Positions 15,657-22,856 of a stretch of 33,115 nt of DNA are shown here, in pieces. Source of the DNA: Dactylosporangium sp. GTDB taxonomy: Bacteria; Actinomycetota; Actinomycetes; Mycobacteriales; Micromonosporaceae. Below the pieces are notes generated by a model. The model was given only the letters and a program-made list of their open reading frames with translations. It was not told where the DNA came from and did no database searches. Each line of letters begins with the position of its first letter. Position 1 is the first letter of the stretch. Position numbers and translations under genes: made by a program. Where the stretch lies: assembly GCA_025965915.1 (NCBI GenBank), contig JAOPWA010000522.1, forward strand, positions 1 to 33,115, in the 5' to 3' direction.

Positions 15657-15957
15657 TTGCGCCTCCAGTCGCGCGCTCGGCCGGCTTGCGGGCGGTCCAC
15701 TCCGCCGCGGCGCTCGAGCCACCGGCCGGCAGGGCCGCCGACGCACCGGCACCGTGCAGTGCCTTGTGCTCATCGGTACCGTCGTCGGTCAGCCGCTCCG
15801 GCGCGGACAGGAACCAAACCGGGCGGAACTCGTAGGGCCGGCCTGGCCGATAGCGCTTGCCTCGCCGCACGTCACCGGCGAACACCAGGCCAGTGACGAC
15901 CGCGATGACAAGAGCCGGAATGCCGACGTAGATGAGCACCGTCTCAATTATTGACAA
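15643..15957 (-). CDS. ctaJ: aa3-type cytochrome oxidase subunit CtaJ
   Basis: This 104-aa single-pass membrane protein begins SIIETVLIYVGIPALVIAVVTGLVFAG, followed by a basic cytosolic segment with KRYRPGRPYEFRPVWFLSAPERL, the conserved signature of the small oxidase-associated subunit CtaJ. CtaJ is an accessory subunit of the actinobacterial cytochrome bcc-aa3 supercomplex. The tail is Ala/Ser-rich. I choose TTG at 15955-15957 because it puts the membrane helix at the N-terminus and GGGGGCG lies upstream. ATG at 15997-15999 would add 14 basic residues and cannot be excluded. It overlaps the DUF5130 gene by 14 bases and lies 130 bases downstream of the HNH gene. Confidence 0.75.
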   Translation of the reverse strand: MSIIETVLIYVGIPALVIAVVTGLVFAGDVRRGKRYRPGRPYEFRPVWFLSAPERLTDDGTDEHKALHGAGASAALPAGGSSAAAEWTARKPAERATGGASDRW

Positions 15958-16021
15958 GCCCAACGCCCCCCGGCGTCGAAGGGACACACATGCGGTCACG
16001 TTAGCGGCCGGTGCATCGTAG

Positions 16022-16053
16022 CCGCGTTGCGGGGTCCCAGGAACCCCTCGCGG
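16022..16053 (-). terminator. Possible hairpin after HNH gene
   Basis: Outer arms CCGCG/CGCGG and inner arms GGGGT/ACCCC form an imperfect hairpin in the 130-base gap between the HNH gene and ctaJ. It could reduce read-through, or be part of the ctaJ leader. Confidence 0.4.
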
Positions 16054-16087
16054 CCGAGCGCACCCGGCTGACCTGGACCCGGGGGGA

Positions 16088-16612
16088 CTAGGCGACCTCG
16101 GGCAGCTCGAGCCAGTCCGACCAGCGCGGGTCGGGAGTACGGTGGCCGAGCACCCGCCATGCCGTTCCTTTGGGCGCGGCCGGCATTGCGTGTAGCCGCC
16201 AGCCCAGCTCCGCCGGCGTACGGTCGCCTTTGCTGTGATTGCACCTGGCGCAGGCCGCGACGACGTTGTCCCACGCGTGGGGTCCGCCGCGGCTGCGCGG
16301 CATCACGTGGTCGATCGTCTCGGCGGGCCCGCGGCAGTAGGCGCACCGGCCTCCGTCCCGGGCGAAGATCGCCCGCCGGGACATGCCGATGTGGGTGCGG
16401 TAGGGAACGCGGACGTACCGGGTGAGCCGCACCACCGAGGGCACGGGCAGCTCGGCACGGACGCTGTGGAGCGTCCCGTCGCCGTCGGTGACACACACCG
16501 CCTTGGCGGATAAGACCAGAATCGTGGCTCGTCTGACGGACACGACACACAGTGGCTCGTACGTGGCATTGAGTACCAGGGTGTTGCCCACCATGAGTCG
16601 TATGTCAGGCAT
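16088..16612 (-). CDS. HNH endonuclease family protein
   Basis: This 174-aa protein has the actinobacterial HNH arrangement. The N-terminal half has TLVLNATYEPLCVVSVRRA and VVRLTRYVRVPYR. The nuclease core has CAYC, then TIDHVMPRSRGG (first His), WDNVVAACARCN (Asn) and NHSKGDRTP (last His), with a second CxxC (CARC) that would bind structural zinc. The C-terminus GTAWRVLGHRTPDPRW is also typical. The start is ATG at 16610-16612 with AGGAGGG upstream. The family is widely conserved and chromosomal, not clearly part of a restriction system; its natural role is unknown. It is divergent from the MscS gene and upstream of ctaJ. Confidence 0.9.
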   Translation of the reverse strand: MPDIRLMVGNTLVLNATYEPLCVVSVRRATILVLSAKAVCVTDGDGTLHSVRAELPVPSVVRLTRYVRVPYRTHIGMSRRAIFARDGGRCAYCRGPAETIDHVMPRSRGGPHAWDNVVAACARCNHSKGDRTPAELGWRLHAMPAAPKGTAWRVLGHRTPDPRWSDWLELPEVA

Positions 16613-16887
16613 CGCTCCCGCCCTCCTAGGGTGATGCGGTCTCCCGTCGCCGCCTGCCTGTCCTGGCGCCAATCGTCCCTGATAGATCGTCGAATTGCAC
16701 GCGCTAATCGGGGTGGGACCTCGGGTGAAGCTGGCTCCGCTCGGAGCACCACCCATGCTGCGCGGCGAGGCACCGAGTGAGAGTTGCCCGGTAACGGGTG
16801 AATTACCGCCATCTGGCAGATCCTTCCTACCCCTCACGCGGGGGGCAGCGAGACGACGGCGAGGGCGATGAGGTACGAAACTATTCC

Positions 16888-18042
16888 GTGACACCCCTTC
16901 ACCAGATCGCCACCGCGGTCCGCGCCGACGTCGTGCTGGCCGCGCCGTCTCCCCAGCCGACGCCGAGTTGCCCGAACGCCCGTGAGCTGTGCCACTGGGT
17001 GTACCAGCAGACCGGGCAGACCTGGCTCGCCGAAGGCAGCTACCTGGTCCTGGTGCAGCCGCGGCGGATCCTGATGATCGTGGCGCTGGCGGTCCTCGCG
17101 CGAGCGCTGTTGCACCGCACGATCAGCCGGCTGGTGCGCAGCACGACCAACGACTCCTCCCCCACTATGCTGCGGCCACTGCGCGAGAAGGTGCCCGGCA
17201 CCCTGCTGCGCGACGCGACCGGCGCGTTGCCCGAGCGGCGCCGGCAGCGGGCCGAGGCGCTCGGCTCGGTGCTGCGCAGCGTCGCGTCTGCCGTGATCTT
17301 CACGGTGACACTGATGCTGGTGCTCAGCGAGCTCGGCCTCGATCTCGCCCCACTGCTGGCCAGCGCCGGCATCGTTGGCCTGGCCGTCGGCTTCGGCGCG
17401 CAGAACCTGGTCAAGGACTTCATAACCGGCGTGTTCATGCTGCTGGAGGACCAGTACGGGGTGGGCGACGTGGTCGACGTCGGCCAGGCCAGTGGCACCG
17501 TCGAGGCGGTGGGCCTGCGCATCACCACGATCCGCGACGCGAACGGCGTGGTCTGGTACATCCGCAACGGCGAGATCGCACGGGTGGGCAACAAGAGCCA
17601 GGGCTGGGCGCAGGTGATGGTCGACATACCGGTCGGCTTCGCGGGCGTGAAGGAGGCGACCGAGATCCTGCGTACGGCCGCGGAACGGTTGAGTGAAGAC
17701 CCGCAGTGGAGCGACGACCTGATGGAGGCGCCGGAGGTGCTCGGCGTGGAGCAGATCACCGCCGACGGCGTGGTTCTGCGCACCACGGTCAAGACCACGT
17801 CCGAGTCGCAGTGGCGAGTGGGGCGCGAACTGCGGCGTTGCCTCACCGAGGCGCTGGACAAAGCCGGTATCGCCGAACGGCTCGGCGCCGGGCGGGTCCT
17901 CCTGCATCCGGCGGCCGCGAGCGGCCCGGGGACAGCTACGGCGGCCGCCAGCGGCCCGGGGACAGCTACAGCGACCGGAGCGGCCCAACCTCCGGAGGCA
18001 GGCGGGCGGCTGACCGACAGCGGGTTCGGCAACACCCACTAG
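16888..18042 (+). CDS. MscS-family mechanosensitive ion channel
   Basis: This 384-aa membrane protein is of the small-conductance mechanosensitive channel family, which releases solutes on hypo-osmotic shock. Near the N-terminus is CPNARELCHWVYQQTGQTWLAEGS, outside the first helix. Membrane helices follow at about 50-70 and 135-160. The pore-lining TM3 and beta-domain entry are GIVGLAVGFGAQNLVKDFITGVFMLLEDQYGVGDVVDVG. The C-terminal vestibule continues to about 340, and the tail is a repeated Ala/Ser/Gly/Thr segment. The start is uncertain: GTG at 16888 (VTPLHQIATAVRAD) is preferred because residues further upstream are polar and unconserved; GTG at 16798 is also in frame. It is divergent from the HNH gene over about 275 bases. 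Confidence 0.88.
   Translation: MTPLHQIATAVRADVVLAAPSPQPTPSCPNARELCHWVYQQTGQTWLAEGSYLVLVQPRRILMIVALAVLARALLHRTISRLVRSTTNDSSPTMLRPLREKVPGTLLRDATGALPERRRQRAEALGSVLRSVASAVIFTVTLMLVLSELGLDLAPLLASAGIVGLAVGFGAQNLVKDFITGVFMLLEDQYGVGDVVDVGQASGTVEAVGLRITTIRDANGVVWYIRNGEIARVGNKSQGWAQVMVDIPVGFAGVKEATEILRTAAERLSEDPQWSDDLMEAPEVLGVEQITADGVVLRTTVKTTSESQWRVGRELRRCLTEALDKAGIAERLGAGRVLLHPAAASGPGTATAAASGPGTATATGAAQPPEAGGRLTDSGFGNTH
17911..17970 (+). repeat. 30-bp tandem duplication in mscS 3' end
   Basis: Two adjacent 30-base units (17911-17940 and 17941-17970) differ at two positions and encode AAASGPGTAT twice in the cytosolic C-terminal tail. The unit length is a multiple of three, so frame is preserved. 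Confidence 0.9.
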
Positions 18043-18287
18043 TCGCGGTTGCCAGATACGGCAAGCGGTGAAGCTTTTGGCACTTTTTGCGAACCGATGG
18101 CGGGAACCTTCGGATGAGGGCTCGCGCGTCAGCCGGCCGGTGGGCTATCGTCCGATCGTTCAGGCCCGACGACAACATCCACCCCTTTCGCCGGAGTTCG
18201 CTCTGATAGAGGGTCCCGACAACGACGTCGGCCGCCGCCCCCGCACCGACTGGACGCAGATCGGATCGGATCTTGGAGAACCCACCG
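18043..18287. other. Intergenic region between mscS and MFS gene
   Basis: A short hairpin (TTGCC-AGATAC-GGCAA, about 18052-18067) lies just past the mscS stop and is followed within about 12 bases by CTTTTGGCACTTTTT, a weak terminator candidate. GGAAC at 18103-18107 and CGTC at 18127-18130 resemble an ECF-sigma promoter, but the 19-base spacer is longer than usual. No gene was seen. Confidence 0.35.
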
Positions 18288-19784
18288 GTGTCCGACCCGG
18301 ACCACTTCGCCGGTCGTCCGGCTACCTTCCGCGAGGTTCTGGCGAACGGCGAATTCCGGGCGATCTTCTACTCCAGCGCGTTGTCGATGCTCGGGGACTC
18401 GATGGCGCGGGTGGCCGTCACGGCGCTGGTCTTCCAGCGCACCCAATCAGTGATCGCCGCAGCCGCCACATTCGCGATCAGCTATCTGCCGTGGCTGGGC
18501 CTGGGCACGGTGCTCGCCGCGCTGGCCGAGCGGTACCCGTACCGGCGGACCATGGTCGTCTGCGACCTGGCTCGGATGGTCACGATCGGCCTGGTCGCAG
18601 TGCCCGGTATGCCGCTGGGTGTCGTGCTGGGCCTGCTGTTCGTGACGGCACTGTTCGATCCACCGTTTCGGGCCGCCCGGTCGGCGCTCACCCCGCGGGT
18701 GGTGAACGGCGAACGGTACGTGCTGGCTCTGTCCCTGTTCGAGACGACCGCCCAGTTGGCTCTGATCACGGGCTACTTCACCGGTGGCGCCGTCGCCGGG
18801 TACAGCTCACGGATGGCTCTGCTGTTCGACGCGGCGACGTTTGGCATCTCGGCGTGCATCGTCGGGCTGGGGGTGCATCACCGCGAACCGGCACTGCGAC
18901 CGGAGCGACGCAGCAACCTCCTACGGGAGACGGCAGAGGGCTTCACGGTGGTGTTCGGCCGCCGGGTGCTGCGGTCGATCGCGGCCGTCGTCTTCGCCTC
19001 GCTGCTGTTCGCGATCATCCCGGAAGGCCTGGCGGCCGCGTGGGCCGGGCACCTCACGATGAACCGGGACGACCGTGGCTGGATGCAGGGTCTGATCATG
19101 TGCAGTGCGCCGGTCGGTTTCATCGCCGGCAGCCTCATGATCAACCGTCTCATCGGACTGCCGACCCGGGAGCGGCTCATCCGCCCGTTCGCGGTCATCG
19201 CTCCGCTGGCGCTGGTGGTCGCACTGGCCGACCCTCCGGTCTACGGGGTGGCACTGATGACGGCGGCCAGCAGCTTCGCTGTCGCCGCACTGTTACCCGC
19301 GGCCAATGGGTTGTTCGTGCAGGTATTGCCCGACGAGTTCCGGGCCCGGGCGTTCGGGGTGATGCAGACCGGGGTGCAGTTGTGCCAGGGCGCCGCCGTG
19401 TTCGCCGCGGGCGCACTGGCCAATCGCTTCGGCCTGCCCCTCGTGGTCGGCCTCTGGGGCACCGCTGGGGTCGGCCTGATGCTGCTGTCCAGCCTCACCT
19501 GGCCCGGACATGACATCGTCGCCGAGGCGGTCAACCAGGCGCGGGCGACCAACAGGAACACCGGCCAGCACGAGGCGGTCAACCAGGCGCGGCCGACCAA
19601 CAGGAACACCGGCCAGCACGAGGCGGTCAACCAGGCGCGGCCGACCAACAAGGACGCCGGCCAGCCCGAGCCGGCCAGGTCCGTGGCTGCCCCACCCGAC
19701 GGCGGGGCCGCCGGGCCGCCCGATGACGAGGCCGTCCGTGGCGCCGGTGACGACTGGTCACCGATGCCGACCGCGTCCCACTGA
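18288..19784 (+). CDS. MFS transporter (MFS_3/EntS-like) with repeated C-terminal tail
   Basis: This 498-aa major facilitator protein has about 12 membrane helices within residues 20-410. Family-like features are FRAIFYSSALSMLGDSMARVAVTALVFQRT at the first helix and LAERYPYRRTMVVCDLARM, the loop 2-3 motif. PPFRAARSALTPRVV and VLPDEFRARAFGVMQTG are typical of the EntS-like group, which exports siderophores or drugs; the substrate here is unknown. The start is GTG at 18288, with GGAGA eight bases upstream. After the last helix comes a soluble tail of about 85 residues containing three 16-residue repeats (EAVNQARPTNRNTGQH type), then an acidic end. No regulator or siderophore gene is adjacent. 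It is followed by glbO after 53 bases. Confidence 0.88.
   Translation: MSDPDHFAGRPATFREVLANGEFRAIFYSSALSMLGDSMARVAVTALVFQRTQSVIAAAATFAISYLPWLGLGTVLAALAERYPYRRTMVVCDLARMVTIGLVAVPGMPLGVVLGLLFVTALFDPPFRAARSALTPRVVNGERYVLALSLFETTAQLALITGYFTGGAVAGYSSRMALLFDAATFGISACIVGLGVHHREPALRPERRSNLLRETAEGFTVVFGRRVLRSIAAVVFASLLFAIIPEGLAAAWAGHLTMNRDDRGWMQGLIMCSAPVGFIAGSLMINRLIGLPTRERLIRPFAVIAPLALVVALADPPVYGVALMTAASSFAVAALLPAANGLFVQVLPDEFRARAFGVMQTGVQLCQGAAVFAAGALANRFGLPLVVGLWGTAGVGLMLLSSLTWPGHDIVAEAVNQARATNRNTGQHEAVNQARPTNRNTGQHEAVNQARPTNKDAGQPEPARSVAAPPDGGAAGPPDDEAVRGAGDDWSPMPTASH
19524..19667 (+). repeat. Three 48-bp tandem repeats in the MFS gene tail
   Basis: Units start at 19524, 19572 and 19620. The first two differ at very few bases, and the third is diverged at its 3' end. 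Each encodes 16 residues beginning EAVNQAR. Frame is preserved whatever the copy number. Confidence 0.95.
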
Positions 19785-19837
19785 CGGCCGAATACGGGCG
19801 GCGCGGCGGTCAACCCCGGATCACCTGGCAGAATCAA

Positions 19838-20242
19838 ATGGTGACGACGCCACTCCAGACCCCCTCGTTCTACGACCAGGTCGGCGGGGAACCGACGTTC
19901 CGCAAGCTGGTGGACGAGTTCTACGCCGGAGTCGCTACCGATCCCGTGCTGCGGCCGCTCTACCCGGAAGAGGACCTCGGGCCAGCCGCCGATCGGTTCT
20001 GCCTGTTCCTGATGCAGTACTGGGGCGGCCCGAACACGTACTCGGCCACCCGTGGGCACCCACGGCTGCGTATGCGCCACGCCCCGTTCCGGGTGGGGCC
20101 GGCCGAGCGGGACGCCTGGCTGCACCACATGCGCCGGGCGGTGGACTCCCTGAGCCTGCCGCCCGAGCAGGCGACCGAACTCTGGCATTACTTCGCCCGC
20201 TCCGCCTACTTCATGGTCAACACGCTCGACGACGAAGCCTGA
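19838..20242 (+). CDS. glbO: Group II truncated haemoglobin (GlbO-type)
   Basis: This 134-aa 2-over-2 globin binds haem and O2 and is linked to oxygen and redox metabolism. It follows M. tuberculosis GlbO closely: QYWGGPNTYSATRGHPRLRMRHAPFRV. By alignment the proximal His is His81, and the group II distal-pocket residues are Tyr29 (B10), Tyr42 (CD1, in LYPEEDL) and Trp94 (G8, in ERDAWL). All are present, so the haem pocket looks intact. The start is ATG at 19838; GTG at 19841 is an alternative. It lies 53 bases after the MFS gene and ends before a strong hairpin. Nothing in the neighbourhood fixes its partner reductase. Confidence 0.95.
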   Translation: MVTTPLQTPSFYDQVGGEPTFRKLVDEFYAGVATDPVLRPLYPEEDLGPAADRFCLFLMQYWGGPNTYSATRGHPRLRMRHAPFRVGPAERDAWLHHMRRAVDSLSLPPEQATELWHYFARSAYFMVNTLDDEA

Positions 20243-20319
20243 AGGCGACGAACCTCAAGGCGACGACTCCTGAATCCGGATGTTCCCCCGCCTACCTAGT
20301 CGGCTTCATCGCCCTGACA

Positions 20320-20360
20320 ACGATTCAGGCCCGGTCTGAAAGACCGGGCCTGAATCGTTT
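20320..20360. terminator. Bidirectional terminator between glbO and tRNA-His
   Basis: There is a perfect 17-bp stem (20320-20336 with 20342-20358) around a 5-base loop. TTT follows on the plus strand and GTTGTC on the minus strand. It sits between glbO (plus) and tRNA-His (minus). Confidence 0.9.
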
Positions 20361-20367
20361 GAGCGAG

Positions 20368-20444
20368 TGGGGTGACCGAAGGGACTTGAACCCTCGACAT
20401 CCGGGACCACAACCCGGCGCTCTACCAGCTGAGCTACGGCCACC
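20368..20444 (-). tRNA. tRNA-His (GUG), CCA encoded
   Basis: The acceptor GTGGCCG pairs with CGGTCAC with an extra G at position -1 opposite C73, the tRNA-His identity pair. The anticodon stem CCGGG/CCCGG encloses TTGTGGT, giving anticodon GTG. CCA is encoded (complement of 20368-20370). Confidence 0.95.
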
Positions 20445-20531
20445 ACGCCGACGCGGAGCTATCCCCGCGGCGCCGACCCATGATAGCCATACCGGCCCCA
20501 CCCGCGTCGAGTGGGATACCGGTCCGGCGTG

Positions 20532-21143
20532 TCAGGCTTCCTTGTCGGCGCTCAACAGCGAGGCGGCAACCGCCTTGGCCGTCTCGACGTCCGGCCCGGG
20601 TGGCGGCACGAATACGGTGCGCCGGTAGTACTCCAGTTCCCGCACACTCTCTCGGATGTCGGCCAGGGCACGGTGCGCGAGGCCCTTCGCCGGCTGGCCG
20701 AAGTAGACCCGCGGATACCAACGGCGGGTCAACTCCTTGATCGAGGAGACGTCGATCATCCGGTAATGCAGGTGCGCGTCCAACCGGGGCATGTCACGCG
20801 CCAGGAATCCCCGGTCAGTGGCGATCGAGTTGCCACAGAGCGGCGCCGTCCGCGGCTCGGGGACGTGGCGCCGCACGTACTCCAGGATGATGTCCTCGGC
20901 CTCGGCCATGGTCACGGTGGATTCACGGACGGCGGTGGTGAGACCGGAACGCTCGTGCATCTTCTGGACCACTTCGACCATGCCGTCCAGGAGGGCGTCG
21001 TCGGCGTGGATCACCACGTCGACGCCGTCATCGAGCAGTTTCAGGTCCGGATCGGTCACGACCACTGCCACCTCGATGAGGGCGTCGTGGGCCAGATCCA
21101 GCCCGGTCATCTCACAGTCGATCCAGACCAAAAGATCACTCAC
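20532..21143 (-). CDS. orn: Oligoribonuclease
   Basis: Orn is a 3'-5' exoribonuclease that finishes RNA decay by hydrolysing di- and short oligoribonucleotides, including pGpG from c-di-GMP turnover. The protein is 203 aa, slightly longer than the E. coli enzyme. DEDDh active-site residues are visible: Asp9 and Glu11 in [10 protein letters not shown], the third Asp in the middle motif ([15 protein letters not shown]), and His and Asp in [14 protein letters not shown]. The motif [16 protein letters not shown] is also typical. The C-terminal tail ([17 protein letters not shown]) is an actinobacterial extension. The start is ATG at 21141-21143. It is transcribed toward tRNA-His and is divergent from the GT87 gene. 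Confidence 0.96.
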   Translation of the reverse strand: MSDLLVWIDCEMTGLDLAHDALIEVAVVVTDPDLKLLDDGVDVVIHADDALLDGMVEVVQKMHERSGLTTAVRESTVTMAEAEDIILEYVRRHVPEPRTAPLCGNSIATDRGFLARDMPRLDAHLHYRMIDVSSIKELTRRWYPRVYFGQPAKGLAHRALADIRESVRELEYYRRTVFVPPPGPDVETAKAVAASLLSADKEA

Positions 21144-21302
21144 GCAGCTAGCGTAGTCCGTACCCCGACATTTGCGCGGCGACCCGCACCGGGATCGACG
21201 CTTCGAGTCGCCGGTCGTTGCCGCGGCAGCGCGGGCGGGCGATCAGGACACTGCGGCCGATAGAGTAACCGGGGTCCGGTTGGGACCGACCTGGGAGCGG
21301 CC

Positions 21303-22565
21303 ATGACCACCACACGCGCCGACGGCGCGCGAGTCGGTCCCCGCCACCTCGTCATCCTCTTGGCCGCGTGGGCCGCCGCCATCGCCACCCACGCCTGGTA
21401 CGGCGACCGGCACCGGTTCTTCGATTTCGACATCTACTACCGCGCGGTGCGCTGGTGGGCCCAAGGGCACGACGTCTACTCCTACAGCCAGACCGATCCG
21501 GTGCAGGGTTCCCTCGGCTTCACCTATCCGCCGTGCGCCGCGCTGCTGCTGCGTCCGCTCGCCGAGATGCCGCTCGGCGCCGCGCAGGCGGTGTTCGCGA
21601 CGGTGTCCGTCGCCGCCCTGATCGCGGCCGTCTGGTGCCTGGTCGCCCCGGTGGCGGCCCGGTACGGGTACCCGCCCTGGTTCGGGGTCGCGCTCGCCCT
21701 GCCGGTGGTGAGCTGGTTGGAGCCGGTGCGGGAGACGTTCACGTTCGGGCAGATCAACTTCATCCTGATCGGACTCGTCGTGGTCGACCTGCTGGTGGCC
21801 GTCCCCCGGCGGTCCCGGCTGGCCGGAGTCGGCATCGGCCTCGCCGCCGCGATCAAGCTGACGCCGGCCATCTTCGTGGTCTACCTGCTGCTGACCCGGC
21901 GGTGGCGGGCCGCCGCGACGGCCGCGGCGGCCGCGCTCGTGGCGAATCTCGTGGGCGCCGCGCTGCTGTGGCACGACACGTGGCGGTTCTGGACCGACCT
22001 GTTGTGGCAGACGGAGCGGATAGGCCACACGAACCGGATCGAGAACCAGTCCCTCATGGGCGCACTGGCCCGACTGGGCGACGGCGACCCCAACAAACCG
22101 GCCTGGGCGCTACTGGCCGTACTGATCATGGGGTACGGGCTGTGGCGGGCCCGCAGGGCGGCACTCGCCGGCGACGAGGTGAGTGGCCTGACGCTGACCG
22201 CCCTGGTCGGCTGCCTGGTCAGCCCGGTGACCTGGTCGCACCATCTGCTCTGGTTCGCACCCGCACTGGTCGTGCTCGTCGACGTGGCGTCAGACCGGCG
22301 GCGGACCGCCCGACGACGGTGGTCGCTGGCCACGCTGGCCCTTGTGCTCTACGTCACGGCAACGTTCAGCGTGATCAGTTGGTACGACTGGCACGTCGTG
22401 GAGCACTCGGCGGACAAGGGCCTGACGGGCTTTCTCATCGACAACTGGTACGTGCTTCTCATGGTTGCGCTGCTGGTCACGCTGCCTTTCAGGCCATCGC
22501 CTGCCGCCGAAGGGCCGACCGCGACACCCGCCGAAGGGCGGGAAGCCATGGCCAACTGTCCATAG
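21303..22565 (+). CDS. GT87 (DUF2029) polyprenol-phosphate-mannose-type mannosyltransferase
   Basis: This 420-aa polytopic membrane protein is of glycosyltransferase family 87, which includes mycobacterial alpha-1,2-mannosyltransferases acting on PIM/LAM with polyprenyl-phosphate-mannose. The first external loop has the acidic motif FFDFDIYYRAVRWW with the likely catalytic Asp, followed by the family's FTYPPCAALLLRPLAEMP. Other typical parts are FTFGQINFILIGLVVVDLL, AIKLTPAIFVVYLLLTRRW, NQSLMGALAR and SPVTWSHHLLWFAPALVVL. About 10 membrane helices are likely. The start is ATG at 21303 with GGGAG upstream. The acceptor cannot be told from sequence. It converges on lysX. Confidence 0.88.
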   Translation: MTTTRADGARVGPRHLVILLAAWAAAIATHAWYGDRHRFFDFDIYYRAVRWWAQGHDVYSYSQTDPVQGSLGFTYPPCAALLLRPLAEMPLGAAQAVFATVSVAALIAAVWCLVAPVAARYGYPPWFGVALALPVVSWLEPVRETFTFGQINFILIGLVVVDLLVAVPRRSRLAGVGIGLAAAIKLTPAIFVVYLLLTRRWRAAATAAAAALVANLVGAALLWHDTWRFWTDLLWQTERIGHTNRIENQSLMGALARLGDGDPNKPAWALLAVLIMGYGLWRARRAALAGDEVSGLTLTALVGCLVSPVTWSHHLLWFAPALVVLVDVASDRRRTARRRWSLATLALVLYVTATFSVISWYDWHVVEHSADKGLTGFLIDNWYVLLMVALLVTLPFRPSPAAEGPTATPAEGREAMANCP

Positions 22566-22745
22566 TGGGATCAACCGGCTAGCACAATTTGGCGCGAATA
22601 GAAAGACCTTGTTGCCAATGCTTTGCTCGCATTACCGTGTGGCTTGTCCGAAATGATCCCCACGGACATGAAGTACGGCACGGACGTACCGTCGCCGCGG
22701 ACGGTCTGGTGCTCCCCCCGCACCGGGTCGCCGACAACCTATAAA

Positions 22746-22793
22746 GTCACCATCCCCCCGGTGACGAATAGAGTCACCATCCCCCCCGGTGAC
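22746..22793. repeat. Duplicated GTCACC-N8/9-GGTGAC palindrome
   Basis: Two copies lie 27 bases apart (22746-22765 and 22773-22793). Each is an inverted repeat, GTCACC ... GGTGAC, around AT plus a C-run, differing only by one extra C in the second copy. Flanking bases (AG before, GAA after) are also shared. They lie in the convergent gap between the GT87 gene and lysX. They could form tandem weak hairpins in transcripts of either strand; on the minus strand TTTATAGG follows. Confidence 0.8.
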
Positions 22794-22797
22794 GAAA

Positions 22798-22823
22798 GTG
22801 GCCTCCGTCGCGGCGGGGGCCAC
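22798..22823 (-). terminator. Hairpin terminator after lysX
   Basis: A 10-bp stem with one G-U pair (22798-22807 with 22814-22823) encloses a 6-base loop, 33 bases past the lysX stop. TTTCGTC follows on the minus strand. The duplicated palindromes lie just beyond. Confidence 0.65.
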
Positions 22824-22856
22824 GGTTGTTTCTCCGCCTTCTCCCCACCTGGAGGG

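Noticed and set aside
18103-18130. ECF-sigma-like promoter GGAAC ... CGTC before the MFS gene
   Set aside because: The 19-base spacer is longer than the usual 16-18, and it lies about 150 bases before the start. It is kept only as a remark in the intergenic entry.
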